Origin: Bacillota bacterium
Lineage (GTDB): Bacteria; Bacillota; Clostridia; Christensenellales; CAG-138
DNA length: 6,817 nt
NCBI GenBank assembly: GCA_023393045.1
Contig: JAEWMV010000062.1
Location: 1 to 6,817, forward strand
Reading direction: 5' to 3'
In this document: piece by piece, positions 1 through 6,811 of the stretch
Numbering within the stretch: position 1 is the first letter of the stretch
Layout of the letters: each line of letters starts with the position of its first letter
The notes under the pieces: generated by a model
What the model was told of the DNA's origin: nothing
Seen by the model: the letters and a program-made list of their open reading frames with translations, nothing else
Databases searched by the model: none
Program-made: the position numbers and the translations under genes

Positions 1-3000
1 CTCCCCCGCGGCCGAGCGCCAAGAGCTTGTCGAAGGACACGTCCTGATGCCCGATCATTTCAAGCGTTCCGGCGCGCACCTCCTGCACGAGGCGCGCCGC
101 GCTCATGTCGGGAGCAAGCTTCACGCGAAGCGGCAGCGCGCGGATAAAGGGCCCCAGCACCTCCCACAGCTCCGCCGAGGTTCTGCCGGACACGGGCGTG
201 CCGACGAGCATGTCCTTCGCGCCCGTGAGCTTATGAAGGAGCAGCGCGTACGCCGAGAAAAAGAGCATGAAGGGCGACACGGAATTTTCGGCGCAGTATT
301 TTTCTGCCATTACGGAGATTTCCGTCGGGAGGGCGAAAGCAAGCTTTTTGCCCGGATACGGGCCGCGCACGGAAGACGTGCGGTCATAGGGGATATCCAA
401 AGGCGCGGGCGCGTCGTGAAGCCGCGCTTTCCAATAGGCAAGCGTATCCTCAGCGTCAGGCGTCTTCGCGCGGTGGAGCGCATAATCCAAGAACTCCACG
501 CCCGTCTGATAAGGCTTGCCCGCGTAGAGCGCGTCGAGCTTTTTCATCATGAGTGGGCTCGTGAGCCCGTCCCCGATGAGATGGTGGGTGTCGAAGAACA
601 GGTATACATCCCCCTCGGGCGCATCCCAGAGGGCCGCGCGCATGAGGGGCGGGCGCGTCACGTCGAAAGGCCTGAGGAAAGCTTTGGCCGCCTCCTCAAA
701 GCTGTCCGCCGCGAGCACCTCCATGCCAAAGGGCGCGTTTTCCCTAACGCGCTGGCAAAGGCCCTCGCCCGTGAGCTCAAAGCCCGTGCGCAGGAGCTTT
801 TCGCGGGACACGAGTTCCCGCAGCGCCGCGAGCAGGCGCGCCTTGTCAACGGATTTAGGCAGCTTCACAGCACCCGGCATGTTGTAGGCGAGCGAGGCGG
901 GGTCGGCCTGCGATTCGATATAAAGGCTCAGCTGCGTGGCCGTGGCGGGATACATGGCGCGCGCGGCCTCTTTGGGGATGGCGGGCCTTGCTTCGCGCGG
1001 CGCGGCTTTGCCGCCCGGCAGGGCCGCGGCAATCCTTCGCGCCGTCCTGTAAGCATAAAGGTCGGCGACGGCGAGCTTGACCCCAAGCGTCGCTTCTATG
1101 GCGACGATGGCCTCCATGGCGGTGAGCGAGTCGCCGCCGCAGAGGAAATAGTCGCTCTCCACATCCATTTCGGGATGGCGCAGCGTCCTTTGGAAAATGG
1201 AGAGGAGCGCCTTTTCCGCGTCCCCCTCGGCCTGCGCCCCGCCCGAGGTAAGCGCCGGCTCCGGCAGGGCCAGATAATCTATTTTGCCGCTTCGCGTGAC
1301 AGGCAGCGCATCGAGGCGCATGTACGCGCCCGGCAGCATATAGGCGGGCAGATACGAGCGCAGGAATTCCGTCAATTCGGTTTCAGGTATCTCCTGCTCC
1401 GCCGTGTAGTAGGCGGCAACAAAAGCCCCCTTGCCGCGGTTGATGACCTTCACCGCGGCCTGGCCGACGCGCGCGTGCGCCGCGAGGCGCATGGCGATCT
1501 CCTGCGGCTCAATGCGAAGGCCGCGGAGCTTCACCTGCCCATCGCACCTGCCGCCGAGTATGATTTCCCCGTCCCCCGTCCAGCAGCCGACGTCGCCGGA
1601 GCGATAGAGCGTCTCCCCCATCTCGAAGGGGCTGGGGATGAAGCGCTGCGCGGTCAGCTCCGGCAGATTGCGGTACCCCTGCCCCACGCAAAGCCCGCCG
1701 ATGAACACCTCGCCGTACACGCCTATGGGCAGAGGCTGGAGGTGGGAATCGAGCACATAGAGCCGGCAGTTGTCCATGGGGCCGCCTATGGTGATGGCGC
1801 TCGCGTCATTTAAAAGCTTGCTGCTCACGGCGACCGTGGTCTCGCTCGGGCCGTATTGGTTGTATACGTCCGCGTCGGTAAACTGGCGAAGCGTCTGCAT
1901 GAGTTCGCCGGGGAAATGCTCCCCGCCGCAGACGATGCTCTCCACCGCGCACAGCGCGCGCGCGAATTCCGGACAGGCAAGGTAAGCCTCGAGCCGCGAG
2001 GGCGGAAGCGAGAGGTTGCCCACTGCGTATCCGCTGATGAGGGATGCGAGCCTGACAGGATCCTCCTGCGCGCCCGCTTCCGGAAAAACGATGGTGCGCC
2101 CGTTCATGAGGGCCACCGCGCACTCGAGCACGAACACATCGAACCCCACCGAGCAGAGCGAAAGCACCGCGCCGTGCCCGTAGAGCTTCCTCGTGGCCAC
2201 GGCAAGGTTGACGAGGCTCGTCTGACCGATCAACACGCCCTTGGGCCTGCCCGTGCTGCCGGAAGTGTAGACCATGTACGCCGTATCGGCGCAGGGTTTT
2301 TCCGGGTACGCCGCGGAGTCGAAAGACTCCGCCTGCCCGGGCGTGAGGGTTGGCACTTTGCAGCCGGGTGGCGCGCCGTCCGGCGCCGAGATGAGCGCCG
2401 CCGCGCCGGAATCCTCTAATATTTCATTAAACCTGCCGGAGGGCGTGTCCGGCGAGAGGGTGAGCCACGTGTTGCCTGAAAGCGTTGCGCCCAGCACCGC
2501 CGCCGCGAGCGGAAAGCCTTTCTCGAGGCAGATGACCACGGTTTGATTGCCTGCGGGGCACAGGGAATCTATCGCGCGCGCATAGGAATGGGCGAGCGAG
2601 AAGAGCGCCTCGTACGTAATGCGCTGCCCGCGGCAGATGACGGCGACGCGCTTGGCGTAGGCCCTCTGGGCAGAGCGCAGCATGCTCGCCGCGTCCGGAT
2701 AAGGCAGCGGCCGCGCGGTCTGGTTGAAGGCAAAGAGCACGCGCCCCTTCTCCTCGATGCCGATCATGGGCAGCTTCCATATGGGGGTTTCCGGCTCGGA
2801 AAGGGCGGCGGTGAGTATGTTGGTCAGATACTCGTGGAGCTTGTCGATATCCCGCTCCGAGAAAATCTGGGTGAGGTAGTCATAGTCCACCGAGAAGCGG
2901 TAATCGTCCTCCATGCTGCTCAGGTGGATCAGAAGATGCTCGCTTTGGTACCCGCTGTAATGCCAGCGGCCGGAGAAGGTGACGGACGCGTCCTCGCTCC

Positions 3001-4081
3001 TGTACATACGGCTGGTCTGGTACGAGAGCACGATATGGAAAAGGCCGCCCGCGTCGGGATTGATTTCCTTGGAGAGTTCGTTGATCTGCGCGAAGGGCAG
3101 CCGCTGGTGGCGCAGCAACTCGAACCACTGCCCCGCAAGCTCCGTGTTGAAGCGCTCGATCGACCAGTTCTCGTCCACCTCGCCGAGGAAGGGCAAGGTG
3201 CTCACGAACATGCCCAGCGTATTTTTATCCTGATAGTCCGCGCGGTTAAAAACGGGCACGCCGATGGCCGTGCGCGTGGCGCCGCCCGTCCTGTTGAGGT
3301 AGATGGCGAGCGCCATATAATAGACCGCAAAGGGCGCCACGCGGTATTTCGCGCAGAACTCGCGGATGAGGTGGTTGAGCACATGGGAGAGGCGGAAGGT
3401 TTTGCGCCTGCCCACGGGGCTCACCACCGCGCTGAGGCAGTCCTTCACGGTGGACGCGCCCTCGAACCCGGCGAGGCGCTCCCGCCAGAAGGCGACGTCC
3501 TTTTCGTGCGCGGCGGAGGAGAGATACTTCTCCTCCTTCTCCACATGCAGCCCGTACGAGGGGCCGACCTCCACCTTCGCCTCCCGCCCGGAGATGAGCG
3601 CGAGGTAGGTTTCCGCGATGCGGTTACTAAGCAGCACCTGCGACCAGCCGTCCGAGATGATGTGGTGGGTCTTGACGATGATGCCGCCCTCGGACTCGTT
3701 CTGCTTGAATATCCTGAAATCATAAAGCGAGGCGTCGATGAGGGGAATCGCCTCGCGGGCGATGGTATCCTCCCAATGCAAAAGGCCCGTGCTGTCGGTT
3801 TTGGTGAAATCGAACACGGGGAAAAGCGCCGGCTCGTAGGGCGCGATATACTGGCAGGGTTTGCCGTTGACCACCGTGATGCGCGCGCGGATCTGCTCGT
3901 CGTTTCTCACCACAAGGTCGAGGCTTTTTTGCAGCGCGGCGACGTCGAGCGCGCCGATGATGCGTATGGTGGCGCAGATGGTATTGATGGAGGTGCCCGA
4001 AAAAGCCCTCTCCGCGTTCCAGATGTTCATCTGGTTCGAGGACAAGGCGTAAGGCGCCGTATTTGAGCGGGCATCACCCAA
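1..4081 (-). CDS. Nonribosomal peptide synthetase, C-A-T-C, 3' end beyond window
   Basis: Modular enzyme that activates an amino acid as its adenylate, loads it on a phosphopantetheine arm and condenses it. The 1360 visible codons are open, without frameshift. First C domain, about residues 10-430: Y11-ALSSNQ start motif and catalytic HHIISDG at 139-145. A domain, about 446-940: YTSGSTGRPKG at 605-615, FDVFVLE with the amino-group-binding Asp648, NQYGPSE at 741-747, a YRSGD motif, GRCDGQVKLRG, and catalytic Lys933 in SGKID. T domain, about 955-1030: CGGDSL with attachment Ser985. Second C domain from about 1044 (YPATATQ): HHLIGDG at 1166-1172, LGPFIRALPLR and HQDVSFDK; the window cuts it just before the last core motif. 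All catalytic residues seen are intact. The TTG start is chosen because GGAGGTG lies 6 bp upstream and the first C motif follows at residue 11; an in-frame GTG at 4090 overlaps that ribosome binding site. Substrate and product are not assignable with confidence. Confidence 0.97.
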   Translation of the reverse strand, partial: MGDARSNTAPYALSSNQMNIWNAERAFSGTSINTICATIRIIGALDVAALQKSLDLVVRNDEQIRARITVVNGKPCQYIAPYEPALFPVFDFTKTDSTGLLHWEDTIAREAIPLIDASLYDFRIFKQNESEGGIIVKTHHIISDGWSQVLLSNRIAETYLALISGREAKVEVGPSYGLHVEKEEKYLSSAAHEKDVAFWRERLAGFEGASTVKDCLSAVVSPVGRRKTFRLSHVLNHLIREFCAKYRVAPFAVYYMALAIYLNRTGGATRTAIGVPVFNRADYQDKNTLGMFVSTLPFLGEVDENWSIERFNTELAGQWFELLRHQRLPFAQINELSKEINPDAGGLFHIVLSYQTSRMYRSEDASVTFSGRWHYSGYQSEHLLIHLSSMEDDYRFSVDYDYLTQIFSERDIDKLHEYLTNILTAALSEPETPIWKLPMIGIEEKGRVLFAFNQTARPLPYPDAASMLRSAQRAYAKRVAVICRGQRITYEALFSLAHSYARAIDSLCPAGNQTVVICLEKGFPLAAAVLGATLSGNTWLTLSPDTPSGRFNEILEDSGAAALISAPDGAPPGCKVPTLTPGQAESFDSAAYPEKPCADTAYMVYTSGSTGRPKGVLIGQTSLVNLAVATRKLYGHGAVLSLCSVGFDVFVLECAVALMNGRTIVFPEAGAQEDPVRLASLISGYAVGNLSLPPSRLEAYLACPEFARALCAVESIVCGGEHFPGELMQTLRQFTDADVYNQYGPSETTVAVSSKLLNDASAITIGGPMDNCRLYVLDSHLQPLPIGVYGEVFIGGLCVGQGYRNLPELTAQRFIPSPFEMGETLYRSGDVGCWTGDGEIILGGRCDGQVKLRGLRIEPQEIAMRLAAHARVGQAAVKVINRGKGAFVAAYYTAEQEIPETELTEFLRSYLPAYMLPGAYMRLDALPVTRSGKIDYLALPEPALTSGGAQAEGDAEKALLSIFQRTLRHPEMDVESDYFLCGGDSLTAMEAIVAIEATLGVKLAVADLYAYRTARRIAAALPGGKAAPREARPAIPKEAARAMYPATATQLSLYIESQADPASLAYNMPGAVKLPKSVDKARLLAALRELVSREKLLRTGFELTGEGLCQRVRENAPFGMEVLAADSFEEAAKAFLRPFDVTRPPLMRAALWDAPEGDVYLFFDTHHLIGDGLTSPLMMKKLDALYAGKPYQTGVEFLDYALHRAKTPDAEDTLAYWKARLHDAPAPLDIPYDRTSSVRGPYPGKKLAFALPTEISVMAEKYCAENSVSPFMLFFSAYALLLHKLTGAKDMLVGTPVSGRTSAELWEVLGPFIRALPLRVKLAPDMSAARLVQEVRAGTLEMIGHQDVSFDKLLALGRGG

Positions 4082-4087
4082 TACCTG

Positions 4088-4094
4088 CACCTCC
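4088..4094 (-). promoter_or_regulatory. Ribosome binding site of the NRPS gene, fixes a TTG start
   Basis: GGAGGTG on the minus strand, with a 6-bp spacer to TTG at 4081-4079. The in-frame GTG at 4090-4088 overlaps this element and so cannot be served by it. The first in-frame ATG (4030-4028) would remove the conserved start of the C domain. TTG is therefore the best-supported start. Confidence 0.75.
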
Positions 4095-4147
4095 CCCCGA
4101 GCAAAAAAATTCCTATTCCGACATGTGTTGCTAAATCTCCAAATATC

Positions 4148-4176
4148 ATTATACTTTTCGCGCGGGTGCAATTCAA
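4148..4176 (-). promoter_or_regulatory. Sigma70/sigmaA-type promoter of the NRPS gene
   Basis: On the minus strand, a -35 box TTGAAT (4176-4171) and a consensus -10 box TATAAT (4153-4148) are separated by exactly 17 bp. Transcription would begin near 4141 and leave a leader of about 60 nt before the TTG start. No other gene lies between, so the NRPS probably heads its own transcript. This was read by eye; there is no expression evidence. Confidence 0.7.
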
Positions 4177-4178
4177 CA

Positions 4179-4207
4179 TTGATTTATATAAATGAAAAAT
4201 ATATAAG
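4179..4207 (+). promoter_or_regulatory. Sigma70/sigmaA-type promoter of the spoIID-rluA pair
   Basis: A -35 box TTGATT (4179-4184, 4 of 6 matches) and a -10 box TATAAG (4202-4207, 5 of 6 matches) are separated by 17 bp. Transcription would begin near 4214, about 39 nt before the ATG at 4253. Its -35 box is 2 bp from the -35 box of the divergent NRPS promoter, so the two polymerase sites are back to back. A sporulation-sigma promoter would be expected for a true spoIID, but no convincing one is visible. Confidence 0.5.
4182..4193. repeat. 12-bp perfect palindrome in the divergent promoter region
   Basis: ATTTATATAAAT reads the same on both strands. It covers the end of the plus-strand -35 box and the first half of that promoter's spacer, and lies 5 bp outside the -35 box of the NRPS promoter. 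The position suits an operator for a dimeric regulator that could affect both directions. It consists only of A and T in an AT-rich stretch, so chance is a real alternative. Confidence 0.35.
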
Positions 4208-4252
4208 GTGTAACCGGGAATATTTTACATACTTTTCCGTATCCATATTAGC

Positions 4253-5248
4253 ATGAGAAGGAATGTTTTTCCCCTGAGCCCCCGCGTGCTCGCGGCGGCG
4301 CTGGCGTTACTGGTTGTGGCCGCCCTCGTGCGCGGCTATTTTTATCTTGCCTCGGACGGCGGCGCGCCTTCCGCAAGCGAAGGGCCGCGCATTACTCTCT
4401 ATGACGCAAAGAAGAACAAGAATGTAACGCTGACGCTGGAGGAATACCTTTTCGGCGTGGTGGCCTCGGAAATGCCCGCCTCCTTTTCCGTGGAGGCGCT
4501 CAAGGCGCAGGCCGTGTCCGCGCGCACCTACGCCGCAAAAAGGCTCAAGGAATACGGCGGCAAGCCCTGCGGCAGGCATGGCGCGGACCTGTGTTCGGAC
4601 AGCTCCTGCTGCCAGGCGTGGCATTCGCGCGAAACGCTCATGGAGCAATGGGGTGAAAACGCGGATTTCTACGCCGAAAAGATCGAGCAGGCCATAGAGG
4701 ATACGGCGGGCCTCGTGGCGCTCTACGGGGGCAAGCCCATCGACGCGCTCTACCACTCCGCCTCGGGCGGCCAGACGGAGAGCGCCGAGGATGTATTCGG
4801 CGGGGACGTGCCGTACCTCGTGAGCGTGTCGAGCCCGGGCGAGGAGGGCGCGGCGCACTACGCGGATTCCTTCACCTACACGCCCAAGGCGTTTGCCAAG
4901 GCGCTCAACAAGGTTTTCCCAAAGGCCGGCCTCAAAGCCGGCTCGCTTAAAGCGCAGGTGGAAATCCTCTCCCGCTCCGAGGGCGGCAGGGTGACGGAGT
5001 TGCAATTGGGAGACGTGACCGTAACGGGGCGGGAATTGCGCGCGGCGCTCGACCTCCCCAGCGCGGCCTTTACCATCACCTTCACCGAGGACGAGGTGCG
5101 CGTGGACACCAAGGGCTTCGGGCACGGCGTGGGCATGAGCCAGTACGGCGCGAACGCCATGGCCAGGGACGGCGCGGACTTTGAAGAAATACTCGAGCAC
5201 TACTACACGGGCATCACGCTGGGCACGCTGGACGAAATCGGCAAGTGA
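4253..5248 (+). CDS. spoIID: SpoIID/LytB-domain protein, probable peptidoglycan lytic transglycosylase
   Basis: SpoIID enzymes cut glycan strands of peptidoglycan and, with SpoIIP and SpoIIM, drive engulfment of the forespore. The 331 residues are close to the 343 of Bacillus subtilis SpoIID. A hydrophobic segment at about 11-28 after a basic N-terminus is a signal anchor, placing the rest outside the membrane. Family motifs follow: LEEYLFGVVASEMP at 62-75 with the catalytic-type Glu73, AVSARTYA at 87-94, the cysteine cluster at 106-120, YHSASGGQTES at 167-177, and GFGHGVGMSQYGA at 288-300. The usual HCQAW sequence is CCQAW here. The ATG is the only ordinary start before the signal anchor, but no clear ribosome binding site precedes it. 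It is followed after 15 bp by the pseudouridine synthase gene. It could be a SpoIID paralogue rather than the engulfment protein itself, since its neighbours are not those of the classical locus. Confidence 0.9.
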   Translation: MRRNVFPLSPRVLAAALALLVVAALVRGYFYLASDGGAPSASEGPRITLYDAKKNKNVTLTLEEYLFGVVASEMPASFSVEALKAQAVSARTYAAKRLKEYGGKPCGRHGADLCSDSSCCQAWHSRETLMEQWGENADFYAEKIEQAIEDTAGLVALYGGKPIDALYHSASGGQTESAEDVFGGDVPYLVSVSSPGEEGAAHYADSFTYTPKAFAKALNKVFPKAGLKAGSLKAQVEILSRSEGGRVTELQLGDVTVTGRELRAALDLPSAAFTITFTEDEVRVDTKGFGHGVGMSQYGANAMARDGADFEEILEHYYTGITLGTLDEIGK

Positions 5249-5263
5249 TGCTATCCTAGCCCC

Positions 5264-6154
5264 ATGAAGGAGCTTGTCTTGACAATATCCCCCGATATGG
5301 CGGAGCGGAGCGTGCAAAGCTTGCTCGAGGGCGAGCTGCGCGTGTCCGCAACGCTTGTGCGCCGCCTCAAGCGGCGCGAGCGGGGCATCACCCTCAACGG
5401 GCAACCCATATTCACCACGGCGCGCGTTCGTACGGGCGATGTGCTGCGCGCGGACGTGAGCGACGATGTTTCCCTGCGCCCCGCCCCCAAAGAGGCGGCG
5501 TTTGGCGTCCTCTATGAGGACGAGGATATTATCATCATCGACAAGCCCGCGGGCATGGCCGCCCATGCCTCCACGCGCGACCCGGACATGCCCACCGCGG
5601 AAGGCGCGCTCGCCTTCTACCTTCCCCCGGACGTCGTGCCCCATCCGGTGAGCCGCCTTGACCGCGGCACGTCGGGCGCGATGACCTTCGCCAAGTCCGG
5701 CTATGCGCACGAATTGCTGCGCCGGCAGCTCCATACGGCGGATTTCTATAAGGAATACCTCGCCATATGCGTCGGCACCCCCGACCCGCCCGCGGGCCTC
5801 GTCGACGCGCCCACGGGCTATGCCGAAGGCTCGCGCTACAAGCGCGCGGTCACGGAAAACGGTGCGCCTTCCGTGAGTGAATACGAAACGCTGCAAACCA
5901 AAAAAGGCCTCTCCCTCGTGCGGCTCGTGCCGCACACCGGCCGCATGCACCAGTTGCGCGTGCATATGGCATACATCGGCTGCCCCCTCCTTGGCGACTG
6001 GCTCTACGGCGAAGAGGCCCCCGCCCTCATCGCCCGGCCTGCGCTGCACGCGGCGTACGTGAGGGTGAAGCAGCCATTGACGGGAGAGGTTGTTGAGGTG
6101 AGGGCGCCAATGATAGAGGATATGGGGATGGCGTGGGCGCAGATTCACCGATAA
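5264..6154 (+). CDS. RluA-family RNA pseudouridine synthase
   Basis: Converts specific uridines in rRNA or tRNA to pseudouridine in the cytoplasm. Of 296 residues, about 10-65 form an S4-like RNA-binding region (LLEGELRVSATLVRRLK, then GITLNGQPI), and the catalytic domain follows. The signature RLDRGTSG at 131-138 supplies catalytic Asp133; IIDKPAGMAAH at 91-101 and PHTGRMHQLRVHM at 223-235 are further core motifs, and LGDWLYG at 243-249 is conserved. It is full length with no defect. It lies 15 bp behind spoIID and probably shares its transcript. The ATG at 5264 lacks a ribosome binding site, whereas an in-frame TTG at 5279 has AAGGAG 6 bp upstream, so the protein may start five residues later. 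Which RNA it modifies (RluA, RluC, RluD or another type) cannot be read from the sequence. Confidence 0.95.
   Translation: MKELVLTISPDMAERSVQSLLEGELRVSATLVRRLKRRERGITLNGQPIFTTARVRTGDVLRADVSDDVSLRPAPKEAAFGVLYEDEDIIIIDKPAGMAAHASTRDPDMPTAEGALAFYLPPDVVPHPVSRLDRGTSGAMTFAKSGYAHELLRRQLHTADFYKEYLAICVGTPDPPAGLVDAPTGYAEGSRYKRAVTENGAPSVSEYETLQTKKGLSLVRLVPHTGRMHQLRVHMAYIGCPLLGDWLYGEEAPALIARPALHAAYVRVKQPLTGEVVEVRAPMIEDMGMAWAQIHR
5267..5272 (+). promoter_or_regulatory. Ribosome binding site inside the 5' end of the pseudouridine synthase frame
   Basis: AAGGAG ends 6 bp before an in-frame TTG at 5279-5281, while the ATG at 5264 has no such element. The shorter protein (291 residues) would start at TISPDMAERS and keep the whole S4-like region. 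This resembles the NRPS start, which is also a TTG with a strong site at 6 bp. Confidence 0.45.
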
Positions 6155-6208
6155 AACGTGTCACGCGCAAAGATTTGATATGACCCGGTTAACCTTGCCA
6201 GCGAAAAT

Positions 6209-6811
6209 TCACAGTCCCATATAAGAAATAAAACGATCCACTCCGTTGTCATATATCTCGTGCAGCCCATCTATATGCGCGAGTAAAAACAGCTTGCCGC
6301 TTATCGAGGCGAATTTGCTCCAATAGGAGCCGCTGTTTGATTGTTCCAGCAATTCTTTTTGCCTCTGCGGGTCCGTCTGTTTCATCGCTTCCTGCAATTT
6401 ACCGTATGCGTCTTCATAATGCTCATTTATTATGGCAGAATGATCAGAATCCTTGACGTTATCCTGATAGGCCAGTAAATGCGCAAATCCTTCGTCAAAA
6501 GTAATATATTTCAGTTGTTCGAGATAACTGTCGGCGGTCGGGACAGGGTATTTTTTATGTAAACACAAGTGCGATGTTTCATGCGTGATTAATTGCCTGA
6601 TCAATTGTTCAATATCGCATCCCTGCATCTCATAATTGCCGAATCGTATCAAATCAAATATGATGTATTCCTTGCCATTATGCTCTCTTACCATCGCATC
6701 GTATGGGTTCGGGCATCCGACTAGAAGTAAAACGGTCATTTCATTTACGATCGCTTCCCATTCCGGATATAGGGCAGAATAAATGTCCATATTCAAAGGG
6801 CGAAAATCCAT
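6209..6811 (-). CDS. Putative HExxH zinc metallopeptidase, 5' end possibly outside window
   Basis: I do not recognise a named family. The 200 visible residues contain HETSH at 77-81 (two zinc-ligand histidines and catalytic Glu78) and, 29 residues after Glu78, Glu107 in FDEGFAHL. That spacing and the EG-x-AH context fit the third zinc ligand of gluzincin-type peptidases. There is no signal peptide or membrane segment in the visible part, so it appears cytoplasmic. The C-terminal part (about 165-200, YWSKFASISGKLF onward) is probably helical. The ATG at 6811 is only six bases from the visible edge, no ribosome binding site can be seen and no stop precedes it, so the true start may lie outside. 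It converges on the pseudouridine synthase gene. Its GC content is about 43% by hand count and it uses many A/T-ending codons, unlike all its neighbours, which suggests later acquisition. Confidence 0.72.
   Translation of the reverse strand: MDFRPLNMDIYSALYPEWEAIVNEMTVLLLVGCPNPYDAMVREHNGKEYIIFDLIRFGNYEMQGCDIEQLIRQLITHETSHLCLHKKYPVPTADSYLEQLKYITFDEGFAHLLAYQDNVKDSDHSAIINEHYEDAYGKLQEAMKQTDPQRQKELLEQSNSGSYWSKFASISGKLFLLAHIDGLHEIYDNGVDRFISYMGL

Noticed and set aside
47..1813. Plus-strand open frame of 588 codons opposite the NRPS
   Set aside because: It is rich in Arg, His, Gly and Ala with no recognisable domain, and lies exactly antisense to clear NRPS motifs. GC-rich coding DNA often leaves such antisense frames open.
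2543..4066. Plus-strand open frame of 507 codons opposite the first C and A domains
   Set aside because: Same reason: no domain, biased composition, and fully antisense to the C domain with its HHIISDG motif.
4228..4235. CATACTTT resembling the -10 box of a sporulation sigma factor (sigmaE type) before spoIID
   Set aside because: No matching -35 element stands at the required spacing; the positions about 14 bp upstream read GGTGTAA. The vegetative-type promoter at 4179-4207 fits better.
4081..4252. Riboswitch, small RNA or CRISPR repeat in the intergenic region
   Set aside because: After the two promoters only about 40-60 nt of leader remains on each side, with no conserved riboswitch core, terminator hairpin or repeated unit visible.
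4925..4942. GCCGGC repeated with a 6-bp gap, a possible hairpin
   Set aside because: It lies inside spoIID, encodes a KAG-LKAG-type residue repeat, and has no T-run, so it is not a terminator.
4307..6148. Minus-strand open frame of 613 codons opposite spoIID and rluA
   Set aside because: It spans two well-supported plus-strand genes and their gap, and shows only low-complexity Arg/His/Ala/Gly-rich sequence.
6155..6208. Possible terminator in the convergent gap, including the palindrome GGTTAACC at 6187-6194
   Set aside because: The palindrome is only 8 bp, has no loop and no following T-run. I see no stem-loop plus T-run on either strand.
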